64,000 nt of DNA, from assembly GCA_004431415.1 (NCBI GenBank), contig QPMI01000392.1:1-64000 (forward strand). The letters are read 5' to 3'. Source of the DNA: Cyanophora paradoxa. Taxonomy: Eukaryota; Glaucocystophyceae; Cyanophorales; Cyanophoraceae. Position 1 is the first letter of the stretch. Every line of letters starts with the position of its first letter. Positions 11,337-22,400 of the stretch are shown here, piece by piece. A model generated the notes under the pieces. That model was not told the origin of the DNA. It worked only from the letters and a program-made list of their open reading frames with translations, and did no database searches. A program made the position numbers and the translations under genes.

Positions 11337-13076
11337 TCAGTCGGCCTCCTCGTCCTCGATTGCGCTCGCGTGGGAGACTCCGGGCTCGCCCCGCCGCCGC
11401 CGCTTGCTTCGCCACGCTCCGCCGCCGTCGCCGCCGCCGCCCCCCGTCCTGCCGGCGGGGCCCTCGGGTCGAGAGAGAGAGCGCGCGCGCACGAGGGAAA
11501 CGGGGGAAAGAGGGGCACGCACGTCGCGTCGCGGGGCGCCCTCGCAGCCGCCAGCTCGTCGCCGCTTCTGCGCCCCGCCCCCGGCCTTTCCGTCGGCGCG
11601 CGGCCGCGTCGTGGGCGCGCCGCGATCGCCCGCCGCACCGGAGGGCGACGAGTTGCGCGTCGGACATCTCGAGCCACCGCTGCGCCCCGGGCTGCCTGCC
11701 GCTGCTCGGGGGCGTCGGGGCTCAGCCGGGGGGCAAGGGCGAGAGCGGGGGACGGGCGCACGGGTCCGGGGCGGGCCAGCCGAGGCGGCGGGCGACGAGG
11801 ACGACGAGGGCGACGACGGCGTCGCGGTCCATCTCGAGGACCTCGTCCGCCGGCGCCTCGGCCGGTAGGTGCCGCAGCGCAAACTGCCGGATGTCCTCCG
11901 TCCCGCGCCGGAAAAAGCTCCTGGAGGAGTACGTCTGCGCCCTGCGCGCGACGGCGGGGTCGGTCGGACGGCGGCGGCGGCGGCGGTGGTGGGGGGAGCG
12001 CCCCCACGGCCCCCGCTGCGCACGCGTGCTCGGGATCGACGACGCCGCCCGCCTCGATCCGCCTCGCGGCCCTGCGGCGGCAGGGGGACGTCTCGGGGCG
12101 GCCCGGCGGGTCGTGAGGGGATGCGAGGCCGCGAGCTCACTCGGCCGCCGCGAGGAATCGCTCCGGCAGAGGATCGCTGCCGCGCGCGGGCGTCGGGGTC
12201 GGTCGGGGCGGGCGAACGAGGGGGAGGGGGGCGGCGGCGGCCGGGCGCACCAGTGGGAGACGTCGAGGCCGCGCTCGGCGCAGAGGCGCGCGGCGAGGGC
12301 GCGGAGGGGGAGGAGGTCCCGCAGCTCGGCCGCCTGCTCCCCGGCGCCCAGCGAGGCGAGGAGCTTGAGCAGCCTCCCCCGGTCCCGAAAAGCGTCCCGC
12401 CGGACGGGGCGCGGGGCCGGCGTCCCGGCCGCGGCCCCGTCGGGGGAGCGCGGCGGCGGCGAGGCCGGGGCGTCGGGAGGCCCGAAGAGGCGGCGCACGG
12501 CGGCCGGCTCGATCGGCTCGGCGGTGCGCACGAGCCGGCCGGTCCGGGGGCACCGCTGGGCGGGGGCCGCCTCGTCAAAGACGTGCGCCGGCGCCCCGTC
12601 TCCCCCGTCCCCGCCGCAGGCCGGGCACGGGGCGCCCGGGACGGCGAGCGCGAGCGCCGCGAGGCCCGCCACCAGCCGGCTCCCGCGCGGGCGCCCCGCG
12701 AGCTTGCGGCGCACCGCCGGCTCGCGCAGCAGGCGCGCAGCTGCGCGCGGAGCGCGGGCGTCGGCTGGGGGCGGTCGGCCGGGGTCGGGAGCGGGCGGGG
12801 CGCACCCAGGTCGATGTGCCGGCATAGGACGACGGCGCAGGCAGCGCGCTGCTCGCCGGAGAGCTCCGCCACGCCCTCCTGCGGCTCAATCGGCACGGGG
12901 GGCGACTCGGCGATGGGCCGGCGTGCGGGCCGCACCGGCAGGAGCGCGGGGCCCACGGCGGAGACCGCGCGGGCGTGCGCCGCGCGGACGGCGTCGGCGG
13001 TGGCCTCGCCGGCGTCCTCGAGCCCCAGCAGGATCACCGGGCTGCCGATGTCGAACCCCCAGGCGTCCGGCTCCAT
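11337..13076 (-). CDS. Unknown spliced gene with Cys-pair motif and basic/acidic C-terminus
   Basis: The start at 13076 follows a TATA-like element by about 30 bp. The reading begins MEPDAWGFDIG and runs to about 12735. There the coding frame shifts by one base and continues with CPACGGDGG, an FRDRGRLLKLLASLG helical stretch and GLDVSHW. A donor GTGCGC at 12250 and an acceptor before 11941 then join in phase, if one base is missing near 12735, to RRGTEDIRQFALR and VVALVVLVARRLGW. That frame stops at 11722, but a GTGCGC donor just upstream allows splicing to exons ending with KRRRR and an acidic tail at 11337. The downstream exon boundaries are uncertain. I do not recognise the protein; the single Cys pair hints at metal binding. 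A 23-bp piece of the coding exon at about 11880-11902 recurs inside array 4. Confidence 0.5.
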   Translation of the reverse strand: MEPDAWGFDIGSPVILLGLEDAGEATADAVRAAHARAVSAVGPALLPVRPARRPIAESPPVPIEPQEGVAELSGEQRAACAVVLCRHIDLGAPRPLPTPADRPQPTPALRAQLRACCASRRCAASSRGARAGAGWWRASRRSRSPSRAPRARPAAGTGETGRRRTSLTRRPPPSGAPGPAGSCAPPSRSSRPPCAASSGLPTPRPRRRRAPPTGPRPGRRPRAPSGGTLFGTGGGCSSSSPRWAPGSRRPSCGTSSPSAPSPRASAPSAASTSPTGAPGRRRPPPPRSPAPTDPDARARQRSSAGAIPRGGRVSSRPRIPSRPAGPPRDVPLPPQGREADRGGRRRRSRARVRSGGRGGAPPTTAAAAAVRPTPPSRAGRRRTPPGAFSGAGRRTSGSLRCGTYRPRRRRTRSSRWTATPSSPSSSSSPAASAGPPRTRAPVPRSRPCPPAEPRRPRAAAGSPGRSGGSRCPTRNSSPSGAAGDRGAPTTRPRADGKAGGGAQKRRRAGGCEGAPRRDVRAPLSPVSLVRARSLSRPEGPAGRTGGGGGDGGGAWRSKRRRRGEPGVSHASAIEDEEAD

Positions 13077-13103
13077 CCCGGCGGAGCTCCCATCAACCAA
13101 CGG

Positions 13104-13112
13104 CGTATATAC
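13104..13112 (-). promoter_or_regulatory. TATA-like element of the 11337-13076 gene
   Basis: GTATATAC on the minus strand about 30 bp before the ATG at 13076, implying a very short leader. Confidence 0.45.
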
Positions 13113-13915
13113 GTACCCGGCGCGAGCGAAAAAACTCAATCAAAGCCACCAACCGTCATCAACTTGCCATGCAACTCGAGCTCGCAATTACGTATACGCA
13201 CCGGTACGCAGGTGCGCCCGTCCGGTCCGGCCGCATAAGAGCCCGCATTGCCAGCGCGGCTCAGACAGCTATCAGGCTAGTTTAGCCTAGCTAGCTTTCT
13301 ACAGTCTTTCACGTTTCCGCGACTCCGGCCGCGGGCCCTAGCTATAGGCCTCGGCAGCTGCAGCTTCTTCGGCACGGTCGGATCGTCGGACCGTACCGTG
13401 CCGCCCATGGCCAGCCGTGGCCGCGGGAGCGGGATCCGCCCACGGTTTATCTCTCTGGAGACCGGAATGGAGAGCATTTCGACCGAGTCTAGCGTGCGCG
13501 GCCGCCCCCCAGCCGCGTCCAGACACTCGCCCGCTGCCGACCGCGGCCTGCGTGGCCCGCGTGGGGCCCGGGGTCACGACCGCAACCCATGAGTCGAGAA
13601 TTCTACTAGCTATAGGCTAAAGCCGTCCGATCGTACGCGTGCCGGCCGCGGGCGCCCGGCCGCGGGCGTGCTGGCAACGTTGACGGGCCGGGGCCACCGT
13701 GGCACGCGCTGGCGTCTTCATGCTAATTATATAAGCAGCAGCGCTATATGCATACACCATACGCATAATACAGCTAGCACGACCGCGGGCTCGATCCTCT
13801 TGTCGGCGCGCCCATATACATGGCCATGACCAGCGACATCATCATGATCATGATCATTATAATTAGCGATATCGATATCGATGCCCGGGCCCGGGCAGAG
13901 CATGATCACTGAGTC
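13113..13915. other. intergenic spacer
   Basis: No coding frame is convincing. The DNA contains short palindromic words (ATGATCATGATCAT, ATCGATATCGAT) and a possible TATA element, TTATATAAG, at about 13727-13735 on the plus strand, roughly 185 bp before the next gene. Confidence 0.55.
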
Positions 13916-15339
13916 ATGACCAGCGCACGAACCCGGGACGCCGCGCCCGCAGCCGACCTCGGGCTCGGGCTCAAACTCACGTACGACTCGCGCGCGCAGG
14001 CAAGCTTAAGGCCAATGTCCGCCGCGCGGGAGTACGAGCCGGCCGCGGGTGGCCTTGATCGTGATCGTGATCGTGATCATGGTCATGATCATGAGCTCGA
14101 GCCTGCCCCGGCAGGCGCCGCGGCCACGCGCACGGGAGTCGGCGCCGGCGTCGACGTCGGCCACGCGTACGGGAGCCCGAGCGATCGCGATCGCGAGCTG
14201 GATCTCTGCCGGGGCCCTCTGGGACCCCTGGCCATCTTTGTGGACGGTAACCCGTCTTCCCAAGAGGCTGCTCGCGAGGCCTTCTTGGAGAGGTCCGCGA
14301 GCCCGCCTCGTTTTATTCATATTTAAACTCTGCCTCGTGACCTTGCGCTATAGAACTTGACTGACCTTCTTCTTGCATGCCCGCGGCCAGGACGACGCTG
14401 CTGAAGCAGAACGAGATGCAGTGGCCCGCGGACCAGCCCGTACCCTCCAGCATCTGGCCCCTCGGCACGGACCCGGGCCTGGCCGCGGACCTGCTGCTCT
14501 GGAGGTGCCCCCGCGAGTCCGACGAGAACCTCCAGCGCGAGGTGGATACCATCTACGCGCTGTGCACCAAATCGCTCGGCGATCCGACGGTGCCAGAGGG
14601 GACCGTCGGAATCAACCTCGGCGTGCTCGCCGGCTTGGACATGGAGCTCGCTTTCGTCATCGAGAGCTCGCCCCTCGCCGCCGCCGCCTTTGCCGGCGAC
14701 GAGGCGCGTGTCGGCGAGCTCCTTGCCGAGCTCAAAGGCGGAGGCGGCCGCGGGGTCGAAGCCGGCGCCGACGGCCGCGCTGAGCTCGAACTCGAGACCG
14801 CAGACGGCGCCGGTGGCGGCGGGGACGCGGCGGCGTCGCCGCATTGCGCCACTAAGCCCAGCCTCGATCTCGCCCTCGCCGCCGCTGCCGCGGGGGGGCG
14901 GTCGGCCATCGTCGCCCGCCTCCTGGACATGGGGGCGGACCCCAACGCGGGGCTGGGTCGGGCCCTCCTCCTCGCAGTGTTTGGCGGATCCTACGCTCGC
15001 GGCCGCAGGTGGGATGCGAACGTTGGCAAGTCTCTGTACGGCCGCATCGGCGACTACCTGCAGACCGTGGAGGCGCTCGTACAGCGCGGTTCCTGTCCCC
15101 TCTACCGCGGGGGCCTCTCCGTCGCCCTTGTCACGGGATACAGAGCCCGCACAGACTTTAAACGGGATGACCGCTGGGGCATGAACTCCGACGTTATCGA
15201 TCTGAAAGATGTTGAGCACCTCGTCTCCACCCTCGTTGGCGCCGCGTCTCGCTGTGCATGCTCCAGCGAGCGCAAGCGTGCGCTCGGCCCCGATCCTGGT
15301 GCGCATGCGAGTCTTGCGCGCACCTTCACTTGCAACTAG
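13916..15339 (+). CDS. Ankyrin-repeat-like protein, one predicted intron
   Basis: Two open frames join in phase through donor GTCCGC at 14293 and acceptor CAG ending 14390: exons 13916-14292 and 14391-15339, 441 residues. The N-terminal exon is Asp/Arg/His-rich low complexity followed by GPLAIFVDGNPSSQEAA. The second exon holds ankyrin-type helical pairs, SPLAAAAFAGDEARVGELL and then AIVARLLDMGADPNAGLG, the latter close to the ankyrin loop consensus. The C-terminus is Cys/Arg-rich. An alternative is two genes, the second starting at the ATG at 14377; the clean phase-2 join argues for one. Ankyrin proteins of giant viruses usually act as protein-binding adaptors; the partner is unknown. Confidence 0.65.
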
Positions 15340-16475
15340 TACTCTGGATCTAGATCTCTTAGAGCTTTCAATTAAATCGATCGCATACCGGGGTCACCAA
15401 CCCGATTAATACTGTTATTGCGTATGCCGCAGTGCACGCGCGTGCTGACGTGCGCGTGATCGTAGGGTCGAACTCCGAGTCCGCCAGCGCTGCGCACGTA
15501 TACGTACATGTGCATGCCGAGCGTGATCGTGTGCATGGGTGCGACGCGATTGGACGCGATTGGCTCTCCAATCCGCGCGAGATCTCTGTCGGTTCGCCTT
15601 TTTTCAGAGAGTGCTGTCGCTAATTATCCAAATTAAATCTAGATGTACGCATATATATAGCAAATTTCATTGCAGTGTTCGTACCAAAAACCTCCTTTGT
15701 ATTAACATTTCTGTCATCATGTTTAGATCCGACGCTCTCCAGAACCCAATTTTAATCTAAATCTAGAAACACTTTCGGCCCACCTTCGATTTCCTCGTAT
15801 GATATACGAACCATCCACACTCGAAATCTATAATTGCATTTGCAAATTTAAATGCAATTGCGATTCCTCACACGAATGTAATACATGATCCTCCTCTTTA
15901 AAATCGATGAATTCGAATTCGAATCCGAAGTGACTCGGAGCTGCAGTGCGCAAAGTTGACACAGTGGGAGGCTGGCCTATCTACGTGCATCATCCCGTGA
16001 AGCTTGCCGTTACATTCTGTCAGAAGGATATCTTGCCCTTGCTGAGCGACCGCGTTGACTTTCGGCCGCGGGAGGTCGATGACCAGCTCTCAATGCATGC
16101 GGACAATCGCACCGCCCTTCCAGGAAGTGCTCTTGATCAAATCGCAGGAGCTTTCCTCTTCGCGAGCCGCGACCAATATCCTCCGATTTTCTCACAGTGT
16201 TGTATTGGAAAATCCCAAAATGGCTCAGGCCTCGAGAGTCTCACCCATGTTGCTTCCGAGGACGATTTGGTCGTTCGCGCCAATTATCTCGAACTTGGCC
16301 CCCCTACAGCGAATGATTGGACTCTGAAAGTTTCCAAGTACCCTCACCAACGTCGTCCATGCCTTGCCTTGGTCCACCTGAGCTATTCTCTGGTGCCGGC
16401 ACTCGCTTCCACTTTCTTTCACACCTCGTTTAGACATCGATTTGACGCGCGTATCCATATGCGCAGTTCCGTCGA
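15340..16475. other. AT-rich spacer upstream of the long multi-exon gene
   Basis: No recognisable gene. An open frame at 15946-16626 plus could be an upstream exon of the following gene, but I find no splice pair that joins it. The exact 11-mer TGCCGCAGTGC, found seven times in the window, occurs at 15425-15435. Confidence 0.5.
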
Positions 16476-19400
16476 ATGGAGTTTGCACCGCATCCGTCAG
16501 ATACAATTGCAAAGGAGGCTCCCGCGGGCCCGGCTCGTAGCCGTGGGGTTGGGTGGCGGGATCCCGAGCAGGTGCACGCGCGCGCGCATTTGCGTCGCAC
16601 TTGGTCGATATACACCTCACATATAAACCGTTTGCGCTTGGAGTCGCAGCTCCGCCGCGATCGCGAAAAAGAGCTGGTCAAGAAGTGGCAAAATAACATC
16701 TTTCCACTTCTTTTGGAGGCGTTGCGGCGCGGTTTCCCGCTGACTGCGGATCTTCTGAAGTGTTCTATTCTAACAAATCATCTCGAGCTGAACAATCCGC
16801 TCGCCTTCAACAAGATCCTCGCATGCATCTCAGAGGCTACGTCGGACGAGTTTCTCCACGATGCCCAGGAGCTGGACGCGTTTCTGGGATGGCTGGCGGC
16901 CGGTTGGTTAATGCACCGAACGTCTGCCACCGAAGAGCTCGGCTGGAGAATTCCGACGGGCATGCCAGCTTCCACGTTTGTATCTCTTCTCGAGACTATT
17001 TCCAGCAAGCTGCTGATTCGAACTGAGATCAACGGCCACAACATACTCGGATGCGTTGAACTCACCGCCCTGGGTCGAATACTCTCGTGGAACGCCAACG
17101 GTATCAACGGGCTGAAATCGAAGCTTCAAATGCGAGCTTCGGCGCCCGCCGCAATCCTAGGCCTAGGCCTGCAACCGGAGCTGGAACTAAGCAAAGCCGG
17201 AACATCGGGTGCGCTATATATACCGATCATGATTCGCGATCGAACACCGCGGATATCACGTGCACCACGTGCACGTCCAGAATTAGCATTAACAATTACA
17301 ATGGATCAGACCTCACAATTCCTGTTTGACTGTGCAACTTAAACAGATGCATGTGTCCATTGCGCGCCATACATATATATATATACATATATAGATATAG
17401 ACACCTCCTTTGATTATCAAAATCTGAAACCGCTTGCGAACGAACAGGCGACGCGCTTCTCGGGTTGCAACTCGTCCTCGTGCGTCTCATCAATGAAGCA
17501 TCTTCCGGAGACTTCGCTCTCCTCTTGTCGCTTCTCCGCCAACATTCAAAGGCGCGTTCAAAGTACCGACAACGTTCTCACCATATGCACGAGCACCCGC
17601 TGATTATAATTAGTAACATGAATAAGCACGGTTGCGGGATTGTTGCGATACTTCGTCATACTATTTATAATTTATACGCATCGCATGCGCAATCCTCGCG
17701 ATCGGCCTGTGGCCGGTCGCGGAGGGCGTTCGATATGCAAGTTCCGCGAACGTTATAATCAGTTTACGCACTGCTTCTGTCACAATATCGATCGCTAACT
17801 TGCAATCGCAACCGCGAATTGGCAGGAATTCATCGATGTCGAAGTACCCGCCATCAAACTGCGATACAGCGGCGACCGGCAACCTACCTACCGCTATAAA
17901 AAGCGCCTCTTGACTGTTGCTGCGGAGGATCTCGTCAATGCGGTGGAGGACTTCTACGACGAAAGGTTCGCGCATGGATTTGGGAGCATCAGCACTGGCG
18001 TTGCCAGACGCGTGGAATGCCTCGTTTCCATCGTCGCGTGTCTCGTCTCGGCGGGCGCCACGATCTGCGAGAACGACTCCGAGCTCTTATCTCGCGGCCT
18101 CGTCCGCGAAACTCTCCTTCAGATTCGTACTGCAGCCGGCGGAACTTCCATCGTCGATCCCATCGACATCCGGTCCATTCAACGTGCCGCCGCGCCGCTC
18201 TCCGCATCGAAATCGTTCAACTATGAATCGCAATCGAATCCTTCCGGGTACTGGCAGTCGAAACACTTCGCCTGCGAGATGATGGACGCTCACTCGCGAC
18301 GATCGGGCTGGCACTACGAAGGAGGCTTGAAATTGTTCGACGATCTACCGGCAGGTCGTCGTGCTCTGGAGACGATGATCCGAGAGCACAGCGCCACCAC
18401 CTTTGGCAAGTTCGTCGAAGATCTTCTCAAGCCTCACCTCGGTCCGTGTGGCGCCCATCGCTATCAAGTTAACGTTGGCGCTTATATTGAAATAGATATC
18501 GATTAATGTTAATGTGCATAGCGGTTACGTGATTGCTATAATTGTTCAGCTACTCAGTGCTAGCTCTATATATATATGTATACATATGCATTTCATGCAT
18601 ATGTGTATATATGGAGAATCTAAATTTAAAGCTCTATGGTGGTGCCGTTTTATCTTCTGAAGCTTACAGCGTTTCGGGCCGCAGATGCAGCCCTCGTCCA
18701 GGCCCGTCTTCCGAGTCGGCCGCCGGTCCAGGTTTCGGAGAGGGACGGAGGCGATCACGACATCCAGCGGTCGCTGGAGCTCAGGCCTCTAAGTTCGATG
18801 GATCCTCCGACCCGCGCTGCGCTGACCTCGGCCCGCATGCGGGCCAAGCACCTCTCGACGGTCGACGACAAGACGGTGACAGCTTGCCCGCTCTGTGCCG
18901 ACCAGTTCGACGATATGCTCGGCAACCCCATCGCAAACTACGTGATCGTGCACGTGCATCACCCCAGCGAAAAAGGGTCACGTGCACAGGCTCACGTCTT
19001 GTGCTTGGAGCACTGTCGGGAGGCGGTCCAGATCGAGCTCAAGGTGCGCTCTTCTAACATTGCAAGGGGCATCTCCGAGCCCCCCGGGCCGATCGCGACC
19101 GCAAATGTAAACGTTGACTACGTAATCGTGTGCGCAGAAGGAAAAAAGCTCCGGCCCGCTCGGCTCGGAAATCAGAATCAAGTGCCATTGCACGTTAGAG
19201 GTGCCGTTGAGCGCCCTCTGGCTTCCAGATGGAGTGGCCATCGAGGACCTCGTCTCGCCCCCGCCAACCGCCGCGACCATTCACGTCGACGGCGGTCACG
19301 CTGCCTCATCTGTGCATGCACCCTCGAGCGATCGCGGGGGCGATCCAAAGTCGGTGCGCGCACCCGCGTGCATCAGATACCGCTGCGCGCCCCGCCGACG

Positions 19401-22400
19401 CCACGTCGTCCGCACGCACGCGCCTCCAGCTCTCGTCGGGCTCGAAAGCGCCGACTTGGTCGGCGTTCTTGGCGATCGACATCGACCCGGCTGCAAGCGT
19501 CGCCGAGGCCGCGGAGCGGATCGAGCGGCAGGCTCGGAAGGCTGTCAGGTCGCGCCTCGAGGCGTTCCTGAAAGAAAAGCTCGAGCACGCCCGCACGCGC
19601 ATCCAGGACTCCAGCTGCGAAGTCACCGAGCCCGACGTCATGATGGCGGTAGAGCTCGGAGTGCGCGGGGACATTGATCCCGCGCTCAGCATGGCGCTGG
19701 TGGCTTTCTACGGCTTCATGCAGGCTATAGCTACAAAGGGAGCCGACGCCGACGGCATCGCCGACGCAAGCGTGCGCCGGCACCAAAGCCAGCACCAGCG
19801 CCCTAGGCCGCTCGGTGGCCGAATCATCAATGTCTCACGCGTGCGTGCATGGATTACTTTTGCGTAGATCTCGAAACCTGTTGGAAGCACGCGGGCGGAT
19901 GTCGGTGGTGGGGGCGGCGGAAACAACGATCGCGAGGGCCCCGGTCCAGGTGCGTTGCGCAATCCGTCGAATTCAATGGGCGGACGGATTTCTGGGGTCG
20001 AATCGGATGAAACATGTCCACTTATCTGCGTTCACATTCGATATCATGGATGGATATCTAGCTCTCGTTGTCGCAATAAATTTGAAACGAGGCACGTGCA
20101 CCTGCTGATCCACATAATCCCCCCGTATTCGCAGGAACCAACGAAGATTTACGGGGCTGCGGAAGCGTAGGGGGCGACAAGCCGTTGTCGCAGACCTACC
20201 TGAATCGGCGGGGCTGCTTAACCATGTGGGCCTGTGCGCAAGCCCTGGCACCGCTGAAGGCCAAGCTCTCCATATCTGGCAGCAAGTGGGAGAGCGCCGA
20301 GGAGGACATGGACCGGTACTACTCTATCCGCTTCACGTATTCCGTCGCTGGGCGCTCCCACAACTTTGGCGACCTCGTCGGAGCGCCGTCGACCGATCTT
20401 GATCCCGTGGAGCCTTGGCCGGATGCCGGAGCCGCGGCCGTGGCCGGCTCTGTATCGTCCTCCACCGCGCCCGACGCGACATCTAGGGAGGGGGCTGCCG
20501 ACGCAGAAGGCACGGGATTGACAGCTCCGGTTTCAACATTGGCAGAGGCGCCGCCATTTATGCAACAGCCTCCATTTGTGACGCCATCAACGTCCTCGCC
20601 GGCCTCTGCAGCAACGACCGCAGCTGCTCGAATTGATGTGCGCCTTCAGCTTGGCGAACTCGGAGTTCTCGTCGGCGCGCCGCTGCCGATCGCGGGAAGC
20701 GACTCTCTGCAGCTGCACCCCCCGGATCCGGCCGACCCGCGAACGCAAGATGCGGCTGCTGCTGCCGTGCCCGGCGGAGCGCAGGACTCGGGTGCAAGTC
20801 CCATCGCCCCTGCAGCTGCGCGCACAATCGACGTGGCTCTGGATTTCCACGGATCGCGATCGGTCAGCCGTATGCAAGGTGAGCTCTCCGGAAAGAGAAC
20901 CCTTCGCATTCAAGCAATCATTGATAACTTCTGATCGTGACCCCAACAACGTTAACGCACCAGATCGAGACGGGCGAATCGGCGACATGCAACATGCCTG
21001 GCGATCTGTTTGCGAACGAGCGCGCACCATCGACCATTTTCGAGTGCAAATGGCGCTGAAAGGCCACGGACGCGACCCGCCCGGCAGCCCGGAAGGGTTG
21101 TGGTGGTTCGGCCTGACAAACGATGCGCTGGAGCTCTTGCTAAGCTACGAGGAGTTAATCGCTCCGGAGCTCGGGGCCGGGGACTCGGATTCTGGCTCTG
21201 GTGAGCTCTCGATCTTGGACGATTGAGCGTTCGCGCGAATCTCGGAAACTACCTAGCTACGTATAGTAATAGTCCCTTTCATCTTCATCGCCGCGCATCC
21301 AAAAACTGACTCGACAAAACGCAATATTAATCGCGCTTGGGTCCGCAGCGGTCTCGGATTTCAGCTCAAATGATGATTCTGACGCCGAGCTTGAGGACGC
21401 CAATTCCCAGCAAAGCCGGAGCAGTGGTGCCGAAGTTGAAGATGTCGAATTCTCTGCCGCCGTCGAGAACCGCATACGGTTTCTGCTGCGGAAGGGGGTC
21501 GACACGCTGCACGCGGGAGCGAGCAGCTTTGGGCTCGCGAAGATCGCCGTGGAGATCTCCGAGGACGACTGCTTCCTGGCAAACGAGCTCGTGTGCCGCG
21601 GTCTTCTCGACCCGGCGGTTGGAGCCGCCATGCAGATCGCTGCGACCCGGCTGGCCATGGGGTCCCGCCTCGAGCTCTCGACGGACGTCAATCTAGCGGA
21701 CTCGGACACGGGATGCCTAGGCATGCTCTGCTTTCGCTTCCCGCCCCTGTGCTCGCGTTTGAGAGCGCACAGGTGAGCGGCCGCGGCCTACGTTGGATCC
21801 GGAGGTGCTGCTCGTCCAGCCCATGCAGATTTCGGAGACGGACGTGCCTTTCGGTGCAGGCTCCCGGTACCGGTACGCATCAAAAACCGCACTTCAGCTT
21901 TCCATCCAGACACCTTGTCTCAAAGTGCATGCACGTGCATGTTGCGTGTGCAGGTATCCGTATGGCGATGGATGCCCTGCACAGAACATTGCTGCGCGAA
22001 CGGCAGAGCTCGTAGAGGGATACGGCGTCTCAGTCAACATGCTAGGATGCTGCGAGGACATCGGCTGCCCGTGCCGCAAGGCCGGAACCGCCTGGGACTT
22101 GGCGGACGTTGCGCTTGTTGGAATCGGTGCGATCACGTTCACTTCAGAAACGCTAAAACGTTAGAGGCGCACCTCTCAATGAAAAATCGTTATTGCACAT
22201 CTCTCTCGGCAGCTCAAATGCGCCAGTGACCGTTCCCAGTATCGATCGTTTTACTGATGCGCGCACGCAGGTACGTGTGTCGTGAAGATGCAGTTTGGCG
22301 ACGAGGAGCGGGACCGAGCCATGGTGCACCATCTGCGACACAACAAAACGGCTCGTGCCGAGGTGGCGGCGATTGCGCGCGATGCCCTCGCCCGCATTGG

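Noticed and set aside
14377-15339. Ankyrin gene starting at the ATG at 14377
   Set aside because: Possible, but the ATG falls inside a predicted intron whose donor (14293) and acceptor (14390) join the upstream frame in exact phase, so I annotated the longer spliced gene and noted the alternative.
17085-17120. Endonuclease/exonuclease-type start motif ILSWNANGI, as in non-LTR retrotransposons
   Set aside because: The match is only about nine residues. No downstream catalytic motifs or reverse transcriptase follow, and the segment lies in an exon that joins in phase to unrelated sequence.
21773-21953. An extra exon at about 21830-21923 in the long gene
   Set aside because: It can be included without breaking phase, but it can also be skipped in phase, and its translation is Arg/Pro/Ser-rich in the frame required. 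Left out as unproven.
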